Source of the DNA: Undaria pinnatifida | Lineage: Eukaryota; Sar; Phaeophyceae; Laminariales; Alariaceae | NCBI GenBank assembly: GCA_012845835.1 | Contig: JABAKD010000016.1 | Location: forward strand, 5,977,919 to 6,041,918 | Length of the DNA: 64,000 nt | Reading direction: 5' to 3' | In this document: piece after piece, positions 45,975 to 57,095 of the stretch | Layout: every line of letters starts with the position of its first letter | Numbering within the stretch: position 1 is the stretch's first letter | Position numbers and translations under genes: made by a program | The notes under the pieces: generated by a model | What the model was told of the DNA's origin: nothing | Databases searched by the model: none | The model's input: the letters and a program-made list of their open reading frames with translations, nothing else

Positions 45975-47798
45975 GGAATCTGACCCAAATTTGTGTCGTC
46001 CTGCTGTCGTCGCGCGAGGGTTGCGGGATTGGTGAGAACTCGCACCGCCCGGTGGATGGCCGGTGTCTCCATGACTTGGTGAGCTTCCGACGAGCGAGGG
46101 ACCTACCCCCCTGCTGAAAGCACCTCCCCAAGATCGTCGCTGAGATCGCTACTGCTGGTGTGGGAAGCAGGCACGGGCGAGGGCTCGGAACGAAGGCAAG
46201 GCGTGACAGCGCACGGGCAAGGGTTCGGATCAGAGGAACGGCGGAACAGCGCACGGGCCAGACTTCAGAGGGAGCGATCGGTGCACGAGCAAGGCTTTGG
46301 AACGAAGGAGCATCGCGCGGGCAAAGCGTCGGGCCGAGGGAACCGTCGTTTGGTGTCGGGTAATTCCGTGCCGTGGCAGGCTTCTGACGACGGCAGCACC
46401 TCCCCCCCTTCACGAATTTAAAATTCATGAAAAGAAAGGAACAGAGGGACCATTGCAACAATTGTGGGTACGGATGTTTACGGGACGGCGGTAAATAATG
46501 AAGCTACGCAGCCGAAACGAAAGGCAAAACAAAAAAAAAAAAAGCGCACGTCGCATAGCAAGGCAGCAACCGCGGCAAAAAGCAACAGCAGAACAGCAGC
46601 GGAAAGCAACACAAGGAATGAGTGAACGAGTTAACTGAGGAATATGGCGCAGTATGCGAGTCTTTGTACAAACAAAGGAGCGCAAAAGTATGTGCACAAT
46701 AATGCAATTCTGAGAAGGACATGTGAACCACAACCACCAGCTGTAGAGACAGGCGGAGGCGGTCAGACAGCAACAATGGCAGAAAACAGCGGCCTAGCAG
46801 CAGAATACATTGCTTAAGAGATGAGTGCAAACGGGAGGGAGTTGGCAAATACAGCGGAGCATGCGAGCCTTTCAATATTATAAAAAATGAACATATATAC
46901 GAAGAAACGAAACTATGCGTGCGCACATGACATCCGGTTCAATAAAAAAGAACAAGATAAATCATCAAGCGGCTCTAGTATCCGTGTCGTTGCCCATCCT
47001 AAAGAGAGCCAACTATGTGGTTACTGCTTGCTGTGTCTGACGACAGCGATGTCCACACCGCAATCATCGCCTGCATCCAAAACGGAGCACAAAGTAATGG
47101 GGCAAATGAAACAAAGAAAGGGATGGAAAAACAGGAGAGCGGTTCAGCAACTACTGCATCACACAGAAACGATGTCGCGGTAGCCACAACCGCAACAACC
47201 GGACGAGGCAGCAGTAACAACAACCCTTCCCGGCAAAATGAAATGACAGATGAAGGTAGGGCGTACCACAGCGCCAACAATTGAATTGAATTAAATGAAA
47301 TTAAATTTAATTATACGCGTATGAAAATACGTGGAAGTGTGGTGAGCTAATGCTTTATTTTTCCTCATCCGCCGGAGAAAAAAAAATAAAAATAAAAGAA
47401 ATAATCAATTGAGTGACACAGCTCCTGAAGTGGGAAAACGAGTAGCATGTTAGCAATACAGCAGTCGTAATATATCAGGTAACATGGAGTCATTCTACGG
47501 AAGCCCCCTCAACATTTCTTTAACGAAATCGCCGGTTTTGAAACTAGCTCCCGGCCGTGCCTCCTGAAATACGGTGTCCCTTGCCACCCCGACGTCAATG
47601 TTTGACAACCCTTTGCAAACAAGAAAATGAACGGAGACGTTTCTTAAATATCACCCTTCGTTGTGTCGAGTAGCCATAAAACGTTCGTTAAAGAAAATCG
47701 CTGTTTTTTGGGGGGGCTATCGTGGAGATGGCTCATGATGGCGCGGGAGGGCTCGGAAAAAAAATAAATGAATAAAAATAATTAATTAGTAGTGGAAA
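45975..47798. other. Body of composite element, no recognised gene
   Basis: The interval is rich in CGGAACAGC/GAAGGC-type near-repeats at 46150-46350, with A-rich tracts and CAGCAG/ACAGCA runs at 46550-46800. A 264-codon minus frame (46461-45667) overlaps the integrase frame in another phase and is not credible. No gag zinc knuckle was found. Confidence 0.5.
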
Positions 47799-47827
47799 CC
47801 CGAGTTCGATTCTCGGATTGGACACCA
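47799..47827 (-). other. Primer-binding site matching 29 nt of a tRNA 3' end
   Basis: The plus strand reads CCGAGTTCGATTCTCGG (a perfect T-arm), then ATTGGAC, A, CCA, that is a tRNA 3' half including CCA, immediately followed by the LTR. On the element strand this is TGGTGTCC..., directly abutting the LTR CA end. The match covers the T-arm and acceptor strand, far more than the usual 12-18 nt. Confidence 0.85.
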
Positions 47828-48296
47828 TGTTACGAATCGGAGCCTGAAAGGTGGAGTCAGTCTGGGATCAGGGTGGACATGCGAGTATATTCATGGCGAA
47901 GAAGACGAAGGTATCTAGCCTACTAGCATCGCATGGTCCACACACAGGCTAAATCTGTAGCCCGCCTCAGGTATTCATAATGACTGACCTCCGAAGGTCC
48001 GATACGACCGAGTTCAGAAGGCGCTTGAGCGTTCCTCGGAGAAAGAGAGCAAGTCCCTTGTGCCAGTGCTCAAGATGGGAAGCCTCCCGAAAAGGTAGTG
48101 TGAAAATGGTAACTTGATTGCTGATCCAGAGGTTTATGAACGTGAACCCAAGGAATTGTAGAATTGTGTAATTATAAAATTGTGGCAGGGTGGGGCAGCC
48201 ACACCCGACTAAGGGAGGGGACATAAATAGCGCGGCCCCTACTATCACAAAAACGCCTGTCATAATAACTCTTGAATCTGTCACTGAACCGTAACA
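47828..48296 (-). repeat. 5' LTR of composite element
   Basis: 469 bp, TGTTAC...GTAACA. It should carry the promoter for the minus-strand transcript; I cannot point to a sure TATA box. Confidence 0.95.
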
Positions 48297-49198
48297 GCTC
48301 CACACCGTCCAGCACCCCATCGCAGCGCTATAGCTTACAGCAACGAAGCGCCGTGCAGTGCCCTGCGATGCCCTGCAGCTCAGGTCAGCAGCGCACCGCA
48401 GCGCAGCGCTAGCTCAGCAGAGCGAAGCGCTGTGCTTTGCCGTGCTCTGCCGTCGCGGTCGTTCGTTATTCATGATATCTAAAACTTCGCGTACGCTGAT
48501 ATTTAGGTATTTATTTGGCGCTTTATTCTATATCGCGCTAGTTGTGTGGGCACTTTGTGCTGTCTAAAACTGAATATGGAGTCATCAAGGGCCCAAGACT
48601 CGAGGCGAGACGAAGCAAGGTTATTTGCCCCGTCTCGTCCGAGACCCAGAGCAGCGTAGGGCACCAGCTGCCAGGGGTGAGACGAGGCACACACGGCACG
48701 GGCCAGATAATGTTGCCTGCAACAACTGCCCGCCACAGTATAAACGCGCGGAAGCCGCGATGGGTCGTGCTTTGAGTTTTGCTTTACGTGGTTACTGTTG
48801 GGGTAGCTTGGGGATAGACACAATCTAAAAGCGATCGATGCCGAGGAACGACCGCAGGCAAGGGGTTTGACACACCAACCGAGGAATAACTGACTGCTGT
48901 GCTCCAGCTAGCTACTGCTGTGGTGTGCCCTCATCAACTGAAACCAAGCAACAGACACACATGCTGCCCGGGCTCGAGAGCAGGGGCGCCGGTCTGTCAA
49001 ACAAAGGACTAATCCAGCCGTCGCGGTCGTTCGTTATTCATGGTGCCGCGCTGCAGGCTTCATACGTGCAGCGGTTGGTCGTGTGTGTTTCTGTTGGGCA
49101 GTCATGTGCTGTGTGCGTGCTGGCCATGTGGCTGCAGGTGGGTCTCTCCCAGGCACGAACAAGTAAACCGCATCTTTCCTCCAAAACAAATATATATA
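48297..49198. repeat. GCAGCGC-rich tract and 25-bp direct repeat
   Basis: 48310-48450 is GCAGCGC/GCTCTGC-rich. CCGTCGCGGTCGTTCGTTAT and five further bases occur identically at 48450-48474 and 49018-49042, bracketing 543 bp with no recognised gene. The pair could mark a past insertion or recombination. Confidence 0.6.
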
Positions 49199-49233
49199 TA
49201 TCGCGAAGGTGGGAATTCCCACCTATGCGCGAT
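49199..49233. repeat. Palindrome
   Basis: A perfect 18-bp palindrome AGGTGGGAATTCCCACCT (49207-49224) sits inside an imperfect ATATCGCG...CGCGATAT extension. From 49234 to 49930 I see no gene; a TAG triplet run lies near 49843. Confidence 0.7.
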
Positions 49234-49939
49234 ATTTTGGTATGTGCGGACCACGTATGGCGAAAATATCCCAACAGCCCGGGGTCGTCTAAAGCTCCAG
49301 ACGCACATAATTCGGCTCTAAACGACCAACATCGCGATATCTCCGAGGTTTAGATATCTTTAATAGCATACGCGCCAACAACAACGTACAACAACGACGG
49401 ACAACCTACAAAAAGAAATAAACAAATAACGCGTGAGCGATGACGTGCTTTTCGTAGACGAATATGCGTACTACGACATCTGCGAAAGGTTCCCTACGGC
49501 CGGCAACGAAGGCGGGGATACAACTTTATTAGGAAGCAAAATTAGACGGACACCCTTCACAAACAAATGAAAAAAAAATCCTAGATAACGTACATGATGC
49601 AAATGGCCAGCCGAATTGCGACCGCGCAAAATAATTATTGCGATCTTAGAGTTAGTAGGCCAAGCTTTTTTGCGCGACCTATCATGCAAGTAAAACTAGC
49701 CAAATTGCGATTGTTTTGCTTGATGTCCGCAGGGCTTGAACGAATAAAATACGGGAAAGTGCGAGTGAAGAATGCGATGCAAGAAGATTAAAAAGGCTGC
49801 AAGACGACCATGATACGTGCAGAAGAACGCGTGTTATACCAGTAGTAGTAGTAGATCGCTCTAATTCCCCTTTTTATATTATTATTGCGTTTGGTACTGT
49901 TGAAGTGCTCATCATTTTTTTTAGCGTGCTTGGTCTGCA

Positions 49940-50520
49940 CGTCAATCGAGGGCATTCTATATCCCTTTAGGGCTTCTCTCTAAGTGAGTTCTTCGTACAT
50001 TGTGCAAGTAGGCCCGCAGGACCCATCGTGTATCTCACGCCGAGTCTGAGAGCTGTTTTGTGACTATGGTAAGATCAAATACTGATCTGTCATAAGGATT
50101 ATTTTATATAAAATATTTCAAGGACGTCAACCGTGAGTTCGACTAATTTCAGGTTAATAGTCGTCTTTGCAAGCTGCGTTGTTGGTACTTGTAATACCTA
50201 TATGGGTGAGTTTATTATTGGGAGGGGTCCTATTTTTTGTCCACTGTGTGTTATGTCTGCATAATAATTCGTTTTTCATTTTTGTATATCTTCACCAGTG
50301 TAAGTGCCGCGTACATTGAAGTAGCTAATTGAATGGAGGGCATGCAGTGTCGTCTTCAGTTATTTCTCTGTGAGTGAGTTCTTCGTATTTTTTGGAAGCT
50401 AACATGGAGGACCTATCATAGTAGGTTCTTCGTCTACTGTGGGAGTAAACAACGAGGGGTTTCGAAGGCACAATCAACGGCGCCTTCCTTTTTCCCTTCC
50501 GTAAATTAAACATTTTCAAC
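49940..50520. repeat. Diverged direct duplication, spacing about 375 bp
   Basis: GAGTTCTTCGTA preceded by a TTCTCT(C/G)T block occurs at about 49985 and 50365, each preceded by GAGGGCAT and followed by AGGACC(C/T)ATC. A minus frame at 50519-50325 (64 codons, basic) overlaps one copy and is unrecognised. Confidence 0.5.
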
Positions 50521-50734
50521 CATTCCGTCCGACACCTTTTTTATTGGCCATGTCCTCTTTCGTTTCGCATCGAAGCCTCAAAGCGAAGCTGGTTCCCAAT
50601 TCTCCTTTCGGCATTTCTGGGTAAATTTTACTTGGCGATTTTAATACCAGTGTGTTTCGCCTATGCTAGCTTTCTTTGTTTATATATTTTCCTTCCTCCG
50701 TCAAAGCAACCTTCAGAACCTCATGTTCGTATTA

Positions 50735-50985
50735 AGCTCTTGGCATTACTTTAAACTTCAATTTTTTTACAACTACAACTTATTTCGTCGAGTGCTACCC
50801 TTCCTTACCCAAAGAATGGGCGCCATCGAATGTCAAATTTTGATCTTTAGAAGTTCATATTCGTATTTAACTCTTGGCATTAGTTTGCAGATCAATAATG
50901 TCGAATCGAACAGCTACAACTTTTTTCCTTTTTCCTCGTCGAAGTGCTGCTCTGCCCTACCCGAAGCATGGGCGCCGGCGCCTAT
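50735..50985. repeat. Imperfect tandem duplication of about 130 bp
   Basis: CTCTTGGCATTACTTT...CTACAACTT...CGTCGAGTGCT and CTCTTGGCATTAGTTT...CTACAACTT...CGTCGAAGTGCT, both ending near ATGGGCGCC. A 177-codon plus frame (50663-51196) spans both copies but has no recognised domain. Confidence 0.6.
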
Positions 50986-51199
50986 GCGGAGCCCTTGTAG
51001 TAACTGTAGATATGTAGACAACGAATATACCGATAGTCCACGCTGGAGAGCTATTATTGCAGCACACGAAGTCCGCCGTACGAAAAAAAAAAAAAGCCAG
51101 CCTATCGTGGTTAAGGATGACGCGGGGTGGAGGTTGACTTTTTTTGCTGGATATGCAGATTGTTGTTTGTTGTGCTACCAATCTGATAGTTGGTGATGC

Positions 51200-52622
51200 G
51201 TTCTGTTAATACTTTAATTCAATGTTTTTGGGTGGCAAGATGAGCCCATGCGCCCAAACTACGAGAAGGACGTCGGCATATGGTTGTTGCAAATAGTTGT
51301 ACACTGGATCAAATCATCTTTGTAGTTCACAAGCAGAACATCCCCTAAACACTACCAGGTAATAAACACCCGTCCAGGAGGAGTGAGTACGGAGACGGCT
51401 CTTGTTCGCGAATACCAGGTAAACCGCCGGCCGCCTTTACGCAATCCTTGTGTCGATGTTGATCGATACACGACTGCAGGTATCCAACTAAAACTCACCC
51501 TACACCGTAACACCAAACACGCCGCTGTGCACGGCAACTCTGCTGGAAAACGAGGCGTCGTCGAGGGTAAAAAATGCCTTGGCAGGGCTCGTGCTCAGAG
51601 GGCGAGGGAGAGGGTTTAACAATATTGTGCCTGCCCGCAGTCCTTACGACCAGACACCTTCGCATAGGTAAGCGGACAAACCACTACAACGCGCTGTAGC
51701 AACACTATAGCGATCCTACCTACAGCGATAACTATCCGTACATCCCTAACACCAAGGAGTGGCACAAAGGGTGCGCGTACATTAACATTCCCGTTACAGC
51801 TTCCAACATCAAAGAGTATACATCACTGACGGGGTGCTTGTGTGCTCAACTCAACACTTCCGTTACAATCTCCAACACAAAAAAGTAGCACAAGGGCACG
51901 TGTATATCCAGCACTTGCTGCCGTTCTACGCAGCAACCCGCACGCGGAATATGGCGTTCAACAACCGATAGAGGAACGTGTACCAGGGTCCAAAATATGT
52001 CAAGAGTATGCTCCCGAACAGCCCGGTTTTCCAAACCTGGGCAGGCGCTACAGGTCTACCAGGTATACAACCTCCGCGAAAGAAGATACGCTAGAAGCTG
52101 GCAAGTTAAACCCTTCTACCACTGCAATTTTGCCCCACACAAATTTCAAGTGGCATGCCCCCAAAAACGTGGGTACAGTTATTTTATTGCTAGAAAAATG
52201 ATGCCACACTAACTCCAAGTAGTATTTGTTACCGAAAAACGTGTGTGTGTAGTTCTAAAGGTGTGGACTGGTTAGACCTGAACACACCAACGACTGTGGT
52301 AACACCTACTTTCACGTCAAGAAATATTTCAATGGTGCAAGCCAGGCCAAGCCGACAAAGCGCGTCCGGGAATACAGTGGGGCGTAGGCGGGCCACACCG
52401 TACGATAAGAGTTCGCCAGGTACAGGTACAACCAAATCGAAGGAACGCCTTCATGCCTAAAAAGCACTACGACTTCTTCTCATATCGGGGGTGGCGTTAA
52501 CCCCCCCCCCCCGCACTGAGGCTTTGAGTCCTTAGCATGGAGGGGCTCCTGAAACTTTTTTGGATCTTCAAAGAAACGGGATCCCTTACTCGAGGCAAAA
52601 CGACCAGGTACATCAAATCGTG
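51200..52622. other. No supported gene; short repeats, 3' flank of the SNARE gene
   Basis: Blocks around CCGTTACA(G/A)(C/T)(T/C)TCCAACA(T/C) and GGCACA/TAGCACAA are reiterated at 51740-51905. TACCAGGTA-type motifs occur at 51355, 51415, 52057 and 52417. Open frames at 51842-52201 follow the repeats. 52480-52622 would be 3' untranslated sequence of the minus-strand gene; a run of C (52500-52512) lies in it. Confidence 0.4.
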
Positions 52623-55600
52623 CTACCGTCCACTTCTGCTCTGTTTCAAAATGTACCATATCGCGATAAACGTGAAGGCGATAAAGACTACAAGATAGCA
52701 CATGTGACGACTTCCGCCCTGAGACATCATTGTGTTGATCCTTCGAAGAGTGCCCCCCAGAAGACCTCGAGCGTCGAACATCTGGCCCTCCATGCCACTT
52801 ATTAAGTCGTTTTGATCTCGAACCTGTAGCGAGGGCCAACGGAACACATCCATTAAGATCCGTCCGTGTCTGTATAGTGGCGATATCAACACAAAAACAA
52901 ACACACCCCGTAGAACGCGCGATCGAAGTATCACACACAGCTTGCAAGTATGACCTTAGACGATACCCGGTAGTCTCCATCACACAGCTGAGGTGATTCT
53001 ATGTTTTATTTTTGTTAATGTTGAATATAAAAGCAACGCCTTCATGTTTTCTCAACACCACCGTGCAACGGGAAGATGACGGGTAACTACAGTCTTACCC
53101 GGTCCAACTTCACAATTCTCCTATCAACATGACTACATGTAACACAATGTTGCAGAAGAGGTCCTTCATTTCACTGTGGAATTATCATACCCACTTTGTC
53201 AAACGGAAAACATCCACGGGAGTTTCGGCTTCTGCAAGAAATATCGTCGCTCATCCGTCCCACAAGATATCGAGATAATCAGTCCCGTGCACAATGCGAT
53301 AATGAGTCGATAAAACAAGCCAAGATACATGCGCAAGATCCGCAAGTTATAGCAGGTGAAGGCGCCCATAAATGAAACAACACGATCGTGACGTGCCAGC
53401 TTGCAAAATGGTTGGCATTTGGCATTGTTGGCAACAGTAGTATCAATATTATTAGTTCAACAAGCAAGGAGCGGAACGCTACCTTGATTCCCTCCCGAAC
53501 AAACGTGCGGTATATCGGTAAGCACTGAACAGATAAAAACGCATCAGCAAAAAACAAACCAAGGGGATCCACCTCCACTATTAATACTCGACAATTCGAC
53601 TCAAAAAAATCAAACGGAAAAAAGTTGAAAGCAAGGACACGAATCCTAAATAGGCCAGATTAGAGAGTCCTTCCAATACCCTTCGACGTGGTGTGCACAC
53701 ACCTCCTGCCCAATATCGATGGTCAGGTGTTTGAGTCGAGACACCTGCGGAGCAAAAGCAAGCAACCGAGTCGGAACAAGCATCAACAGCAACTGTTAGC
53801 TACAGACGATGGTCGGTGTCCGATTGGGTGGGCACACAGCACAGCCTGAAGACGTCATGCCCTCTCGCACGCCATTGCCGAGACTAGGCCAATAAAACTG
53901 CGTGGGTTTCATCGGGCGTGTTGTGGTGTGTTGGCGCGTGTTCTAGCGATACAGACATGATCAACGCGTGCAAATGACCATACTCCACGCTCTCTTCCCT
54001 CCGAGCTAGCGAGCATGCGCGCCACCTTTGGCGAACGTATGTAGACTACGCGCGGCCGGTGGAATACGCAGCTTAGAAAAGTCAGCTTCGACAAGTTTAC
54101 CAGTTTGTGCGAAGTCGCCTACAGTTCAGGGCACCCAGTACATACAAATACTGGCTCAGGCTCCACTTCGTATTCGAGGAAGGATGCGCTCTACCCCAAC
54201 TTCAGTACAACGGCTCCATAATTACGGAAGATATTTTGTTCACTGGAAAACAATTTTCACTCGCAAAAACGAGGGTGCAGTTTCAAAGGCACCAGCTACG
54301 CAACAGATACACATATATATATGTACCACATACAGAATGACAGAGGCAGTGAGCGCTGTGACTGACCTTGACCCGAAGGGTTTTGAATTCAAGAACCGCC
54401 AAGAACAACGGAGTCTTTGCCCCGTCTAAAATAAATACTACAAACACGGGCAGGCTCTACATACGCGCATGCAGGTGATCTATCTTGGTGGGGCTGTCAA
54501 TCGAAGCGAAGTTCGACTTGAATAAAAGCGATTTCGACGACGCCAACTATAATCGGCGATACTTTCGATAAGTTGGCTTGCTTGTCCGATCCGAGGGGAA
54601 GTCGGCTTTTCTTATACGATTGGAAAGTAGCCTTTGCGATCCCAACTCTCTTGACACCTGCATCTTTTTCGACGGGGCGAGACGATTGAAAAACTCACAT
54701 TTTTCGATCTTAACGCCAGTCGGATTAATCAGATCGAAAAAGTTGAGACCCGTCGAAACACCTATCCCACCACAAAACACACACAGACGCCCGCACGCTC
54801 ACACCACACAGCATTGCGCAACGGCGCCGACGCCGGCTTGGCTGTTATCACTGCCGCCGCTTCTCGCCGTGAGTTAGCCTGGCACACCCCTATCTCCGCC
54901 CGCCAATATGTATCATCCGATGGCAGCAGCGCGCCGTATCGATGTTTTTTGGCCAACTATTGCTGTATTTCCTGTAGCTTTGGCGGCTCTCAATGAAGTC
55001 CAACGTCACGAACCCGCTACTTAGGACGAGGACTCGCCGTCGTTGTTTGAGGACAAGCACGCGAAGCAGTGTCCAACGGACGGCGATAGTTTAGTAGCGG
55101 CGTATATGAAAAATAAATAAATGAAATTATTTTCCTGGCGTTTCTGCCCGGGGCCGCGGGTTTCCCTCCCCTGTCCTATGCCGATGAAACGGCGTCCTTG
55201 ACTCGGCGGCGCACTGGGGTGCGTGCGCTTTGTGCGTGTGCTATGCAAACCGAAGCGTCACATCCTGAGTTGGGGCTTATTGTTGTGCATGTCATGTCAT
55301 GCACGGTCTCAGATTACACATGTCCCCGTGTCGCCTTTCATTGCCGCTTCGCTGTGCTCTGTGTCGTGTGGCTTATGCGTAGTGTGGCCATGGTGTTGAT
55401 CAACAAAATGTCCTATGAGAGAACTCTTTCCCTTTCACGGACATCCGTCAAGGAATTCTCCGCACAAAAAGTTGGATTGCGTAAACAATGGCGGGTCAGT
55501 ACTGTTTCTGTAGACCGTCAACCCATTTGTGTGGTGTATAGAAAGTTCTACGAGTACCAGATACGAGGATGTTGGGCGCTGCCGCTACTGCTGCTGCTGC

Positions 55601-57095
55601 TACTGCTGCTCCTATTACTACATTGTACCTACTGCCACTGCTGTGTGATAGCTGACGCGAACGCCACCCTGTCTACCTGGGGTGTTAATGCCAAGCTTGC
55701 GGCAGCGGCACGGTGGTGCCCCTGCTCCTTCTCTCATTTGTGTGGGACATCAAGAATACTGCCGTCGCGGTCCCTCTACAGTGCGGTTTGAGAAGTGCCG
55801 GTTACTCGCTGTAGGGCCTGTGAAAATGCTTGGCGCACATGGGGACATCAAGCAGTGGCAGTATGCGTGCCGGTTGCCGCTATAGTGCCGCTATTTCCGG
55901 CTGGCACATGCCGGCACTATAGAAAGGCCACTGCCATTCATTAATCAAGTTAAAAAAGCGACACGTATAACCGAAAACAGCGACACGAACCGACGAAAAT
56001 CCGCGTGTGCCCATGTTAAAAAAATCGCCTTTCCAACAGGCGTTCGGCTGCCTCACTCCCCCACACCAACCGCCTCCAGAAAGAAAACACGACTATAAAT
56101 TCGATCCGACTGACGACAAGGAGGCCTGGAATAATTCAGTCGAAAAAAGTTTCAGTCGGAAAAGGCCTTTTTCGATTCACGGATCCGGCTGCATCATAAT
56201 TCGCTCAACAATTGGATCGGAGAAAGCGGCTGCGATTCACAGCCCTACCCGTATCTCTTACCTGGCACCTTGTACAGCTCTGTATTTTGGGAGATATTGC
56301 TTGCTTCTTGTTTCTCGTGCTGTAACTGAAATTCATTCACGCATGTGATACAGCAGTACCCGGTAGTATGTACGCATGAGTGCGTGGTCGCGTTATGCAT
56401 CGCCGAGCTCGGCAAACGGTCCGTGGGGCGCCTGCTGGATTCGGGGTGTGTGTCGGGTGTGTGTTGGGGTGATTTTTTGGTGTGTGTTTCTAGACGACGA
56501 CCATAATTCCGCTTGTGATTCCTTCCGGTAGGCTTTGCGATTTGAGTTTACGGTGGTACGGCCAATGGTATCATGCCACCAATACAACTTCTTTTTAATA
56601 GCATATCATACGGACTGCTGTTTGAAGCTGTAACAGACCAGTAGGAGTAGCAAACTTGTGAACAGCGACGGACTAACTCGTACCACTGAAAAACACTCTA
56701 CCGCCCTCGTTGCGGCAAAGCAATACCGTACTCGTGATATTCGTAGCTGTAGCCTGTGCCCGCCCCCTCCCGACATACACCTACCAGTATACCAGGTAGC
56801 TAGGAGCACGTGCAGCTCGTACACTCGCGGCAACTCTTGATTACTCCGCGTCCTGGCACGTGATTACCAAGTGTAGTACCTGATCACTGAGGTCATCCAT
56901 ATGCGCGTTGTTCTGCATCTCCATGATATTATGGTTCGTCTCCCTGATGCGATCTGTTGGCGCAGAGTAGTATCCCCCGCCGCTGTTGGTGGCCCCTCCT
57001 CCTCGCCCCTTTGATCCATAGGCCTCGTGCATCTCGTCGCCGTTCTCCGGTCTCCTTCTCATGGGATGTGTACGTGCCCTTGGCCGTTGGGACAC
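52623..57095 (-). CDS. BET1: BET1-type Qc-SNARE, three exons with a 42-nt microexon
   Basis: BET1 SNAREs form part of the four-helix complex that fuses ER-derived vesicles with the Golgi. Exon 1 (57095-56880) encodes an N-terminal MRRRPENGDEM region, a Gly-rich stretch with GGYYSAPTDR and the helix start MEMQNNAHMDDLSDQ, ending CAG|GTACTA. Exon 2 (53744-53703) follows CTCCGCAG and encodes VSRLKHLTIDIGQE, ending GAG|GTGTGT. Exon 3 (52823-52623) follows CGCTACAG and encodes VRDQNDLISGM, with the zero-layer Gln at DQN, then GLLGGTLRRI and a C-terminal anchor CYLVVFIAFTFIAIWYIL before TAG. All junctions are phase 0. From the first Met it is 152 residues; from Met at 57062, which matches the MRR start of other BET1 proteins, 141. 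I prefer the latter. Introns are 3135 and 878 bp; the first hosts transposon remnants. The motif order matches BET1 over its whole SNARE domain. Confidence 0.93.
53703..53744 (-). CDS. BET1: Microexon of the BET1-type gene
   Basis: 42 nt, flanked by CCGCAG before and GTGTGTGC after (minus strand). It supplies the SNARE heptads V..L..L..IG.E that are missing between exons 1 and 3 and keeps phase 0 on both sides. Skipping it would stay in frame but delete 14 residues of the fusion helix just before the zero layer. Confidence 0.9.
54500..56240. mobile_element. Remnants of the CAGTCGAAAA TIR family, inverted copy
   Basis: 54740-54990 aligns with the reverse complement of 13850-14110 (for example GCAGCAGCGCGC and TGTAGCTTTGGCGGCTCTC). 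54660-54760 has TTTTTCGAC/GATCGAAAAAG motifs. 56135-56210 has CAGTCGAAAAAAGTTTCAGT then GGATCCGGCTGCAT, like the terminal repeat at 13.5 kb. About 1.1 kb of other sequence (CTG run at 55582-55615) lies between. It is intronic to the BET1-type gene. Confidence 0.65.

Larger units (their letters stand above)
42159..48296 (-). mobile_element. Young LTR retroelement with composite body, 6.1 kb
   Basis: Two 469-bp LTRs (42159-42627 and 47828-48296) begin TGTTAC and end GTAACA. By eye they differ at one base (42554 G against 48223 A). A 4-bp direct repeat GCTC flanks the element (42155-42158 and 48297-48300). On the minus strand the 5' LTR is followed at once by a primer-binding site and the 3' LTR is preceded by AATGGGGGGA, so orientation is minus. 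The 5.2-kb body has only fragments of pol: a Ty3/gypsy-type integrase C-terminus and a copia-type RNase H end. No gag, protease or RT motifs were found, so it must be non-autonomous, mobilised in trans. Confidence 0.92.

Noticed and set aside
45667-46461. 264-codon minus-strand frame
   Set aside because: Overlaps the integrase C-terminal frame in another phase, Arg/Pro/Ser-rich, no gag motif.
47015-47284. 89-codon plus-strand Thr/Ser/Asn-rich frame
   Set aside because: Lies inside the minus-oriented LTR element, in low-complexity sequence without a motif.
52480-52983. 167-codon minus-strand frame
   Set aside because: Out of phase with the SNARE exon 52823-52623, which has the recognisable motif and anchor.
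55198-55791. 197-codon plus-strand frame with a Leu run
   Set aside because: The Leu run is a CTG microsatellite, and the frame lies in an intron of the SNARE gene amid transposon remnants.
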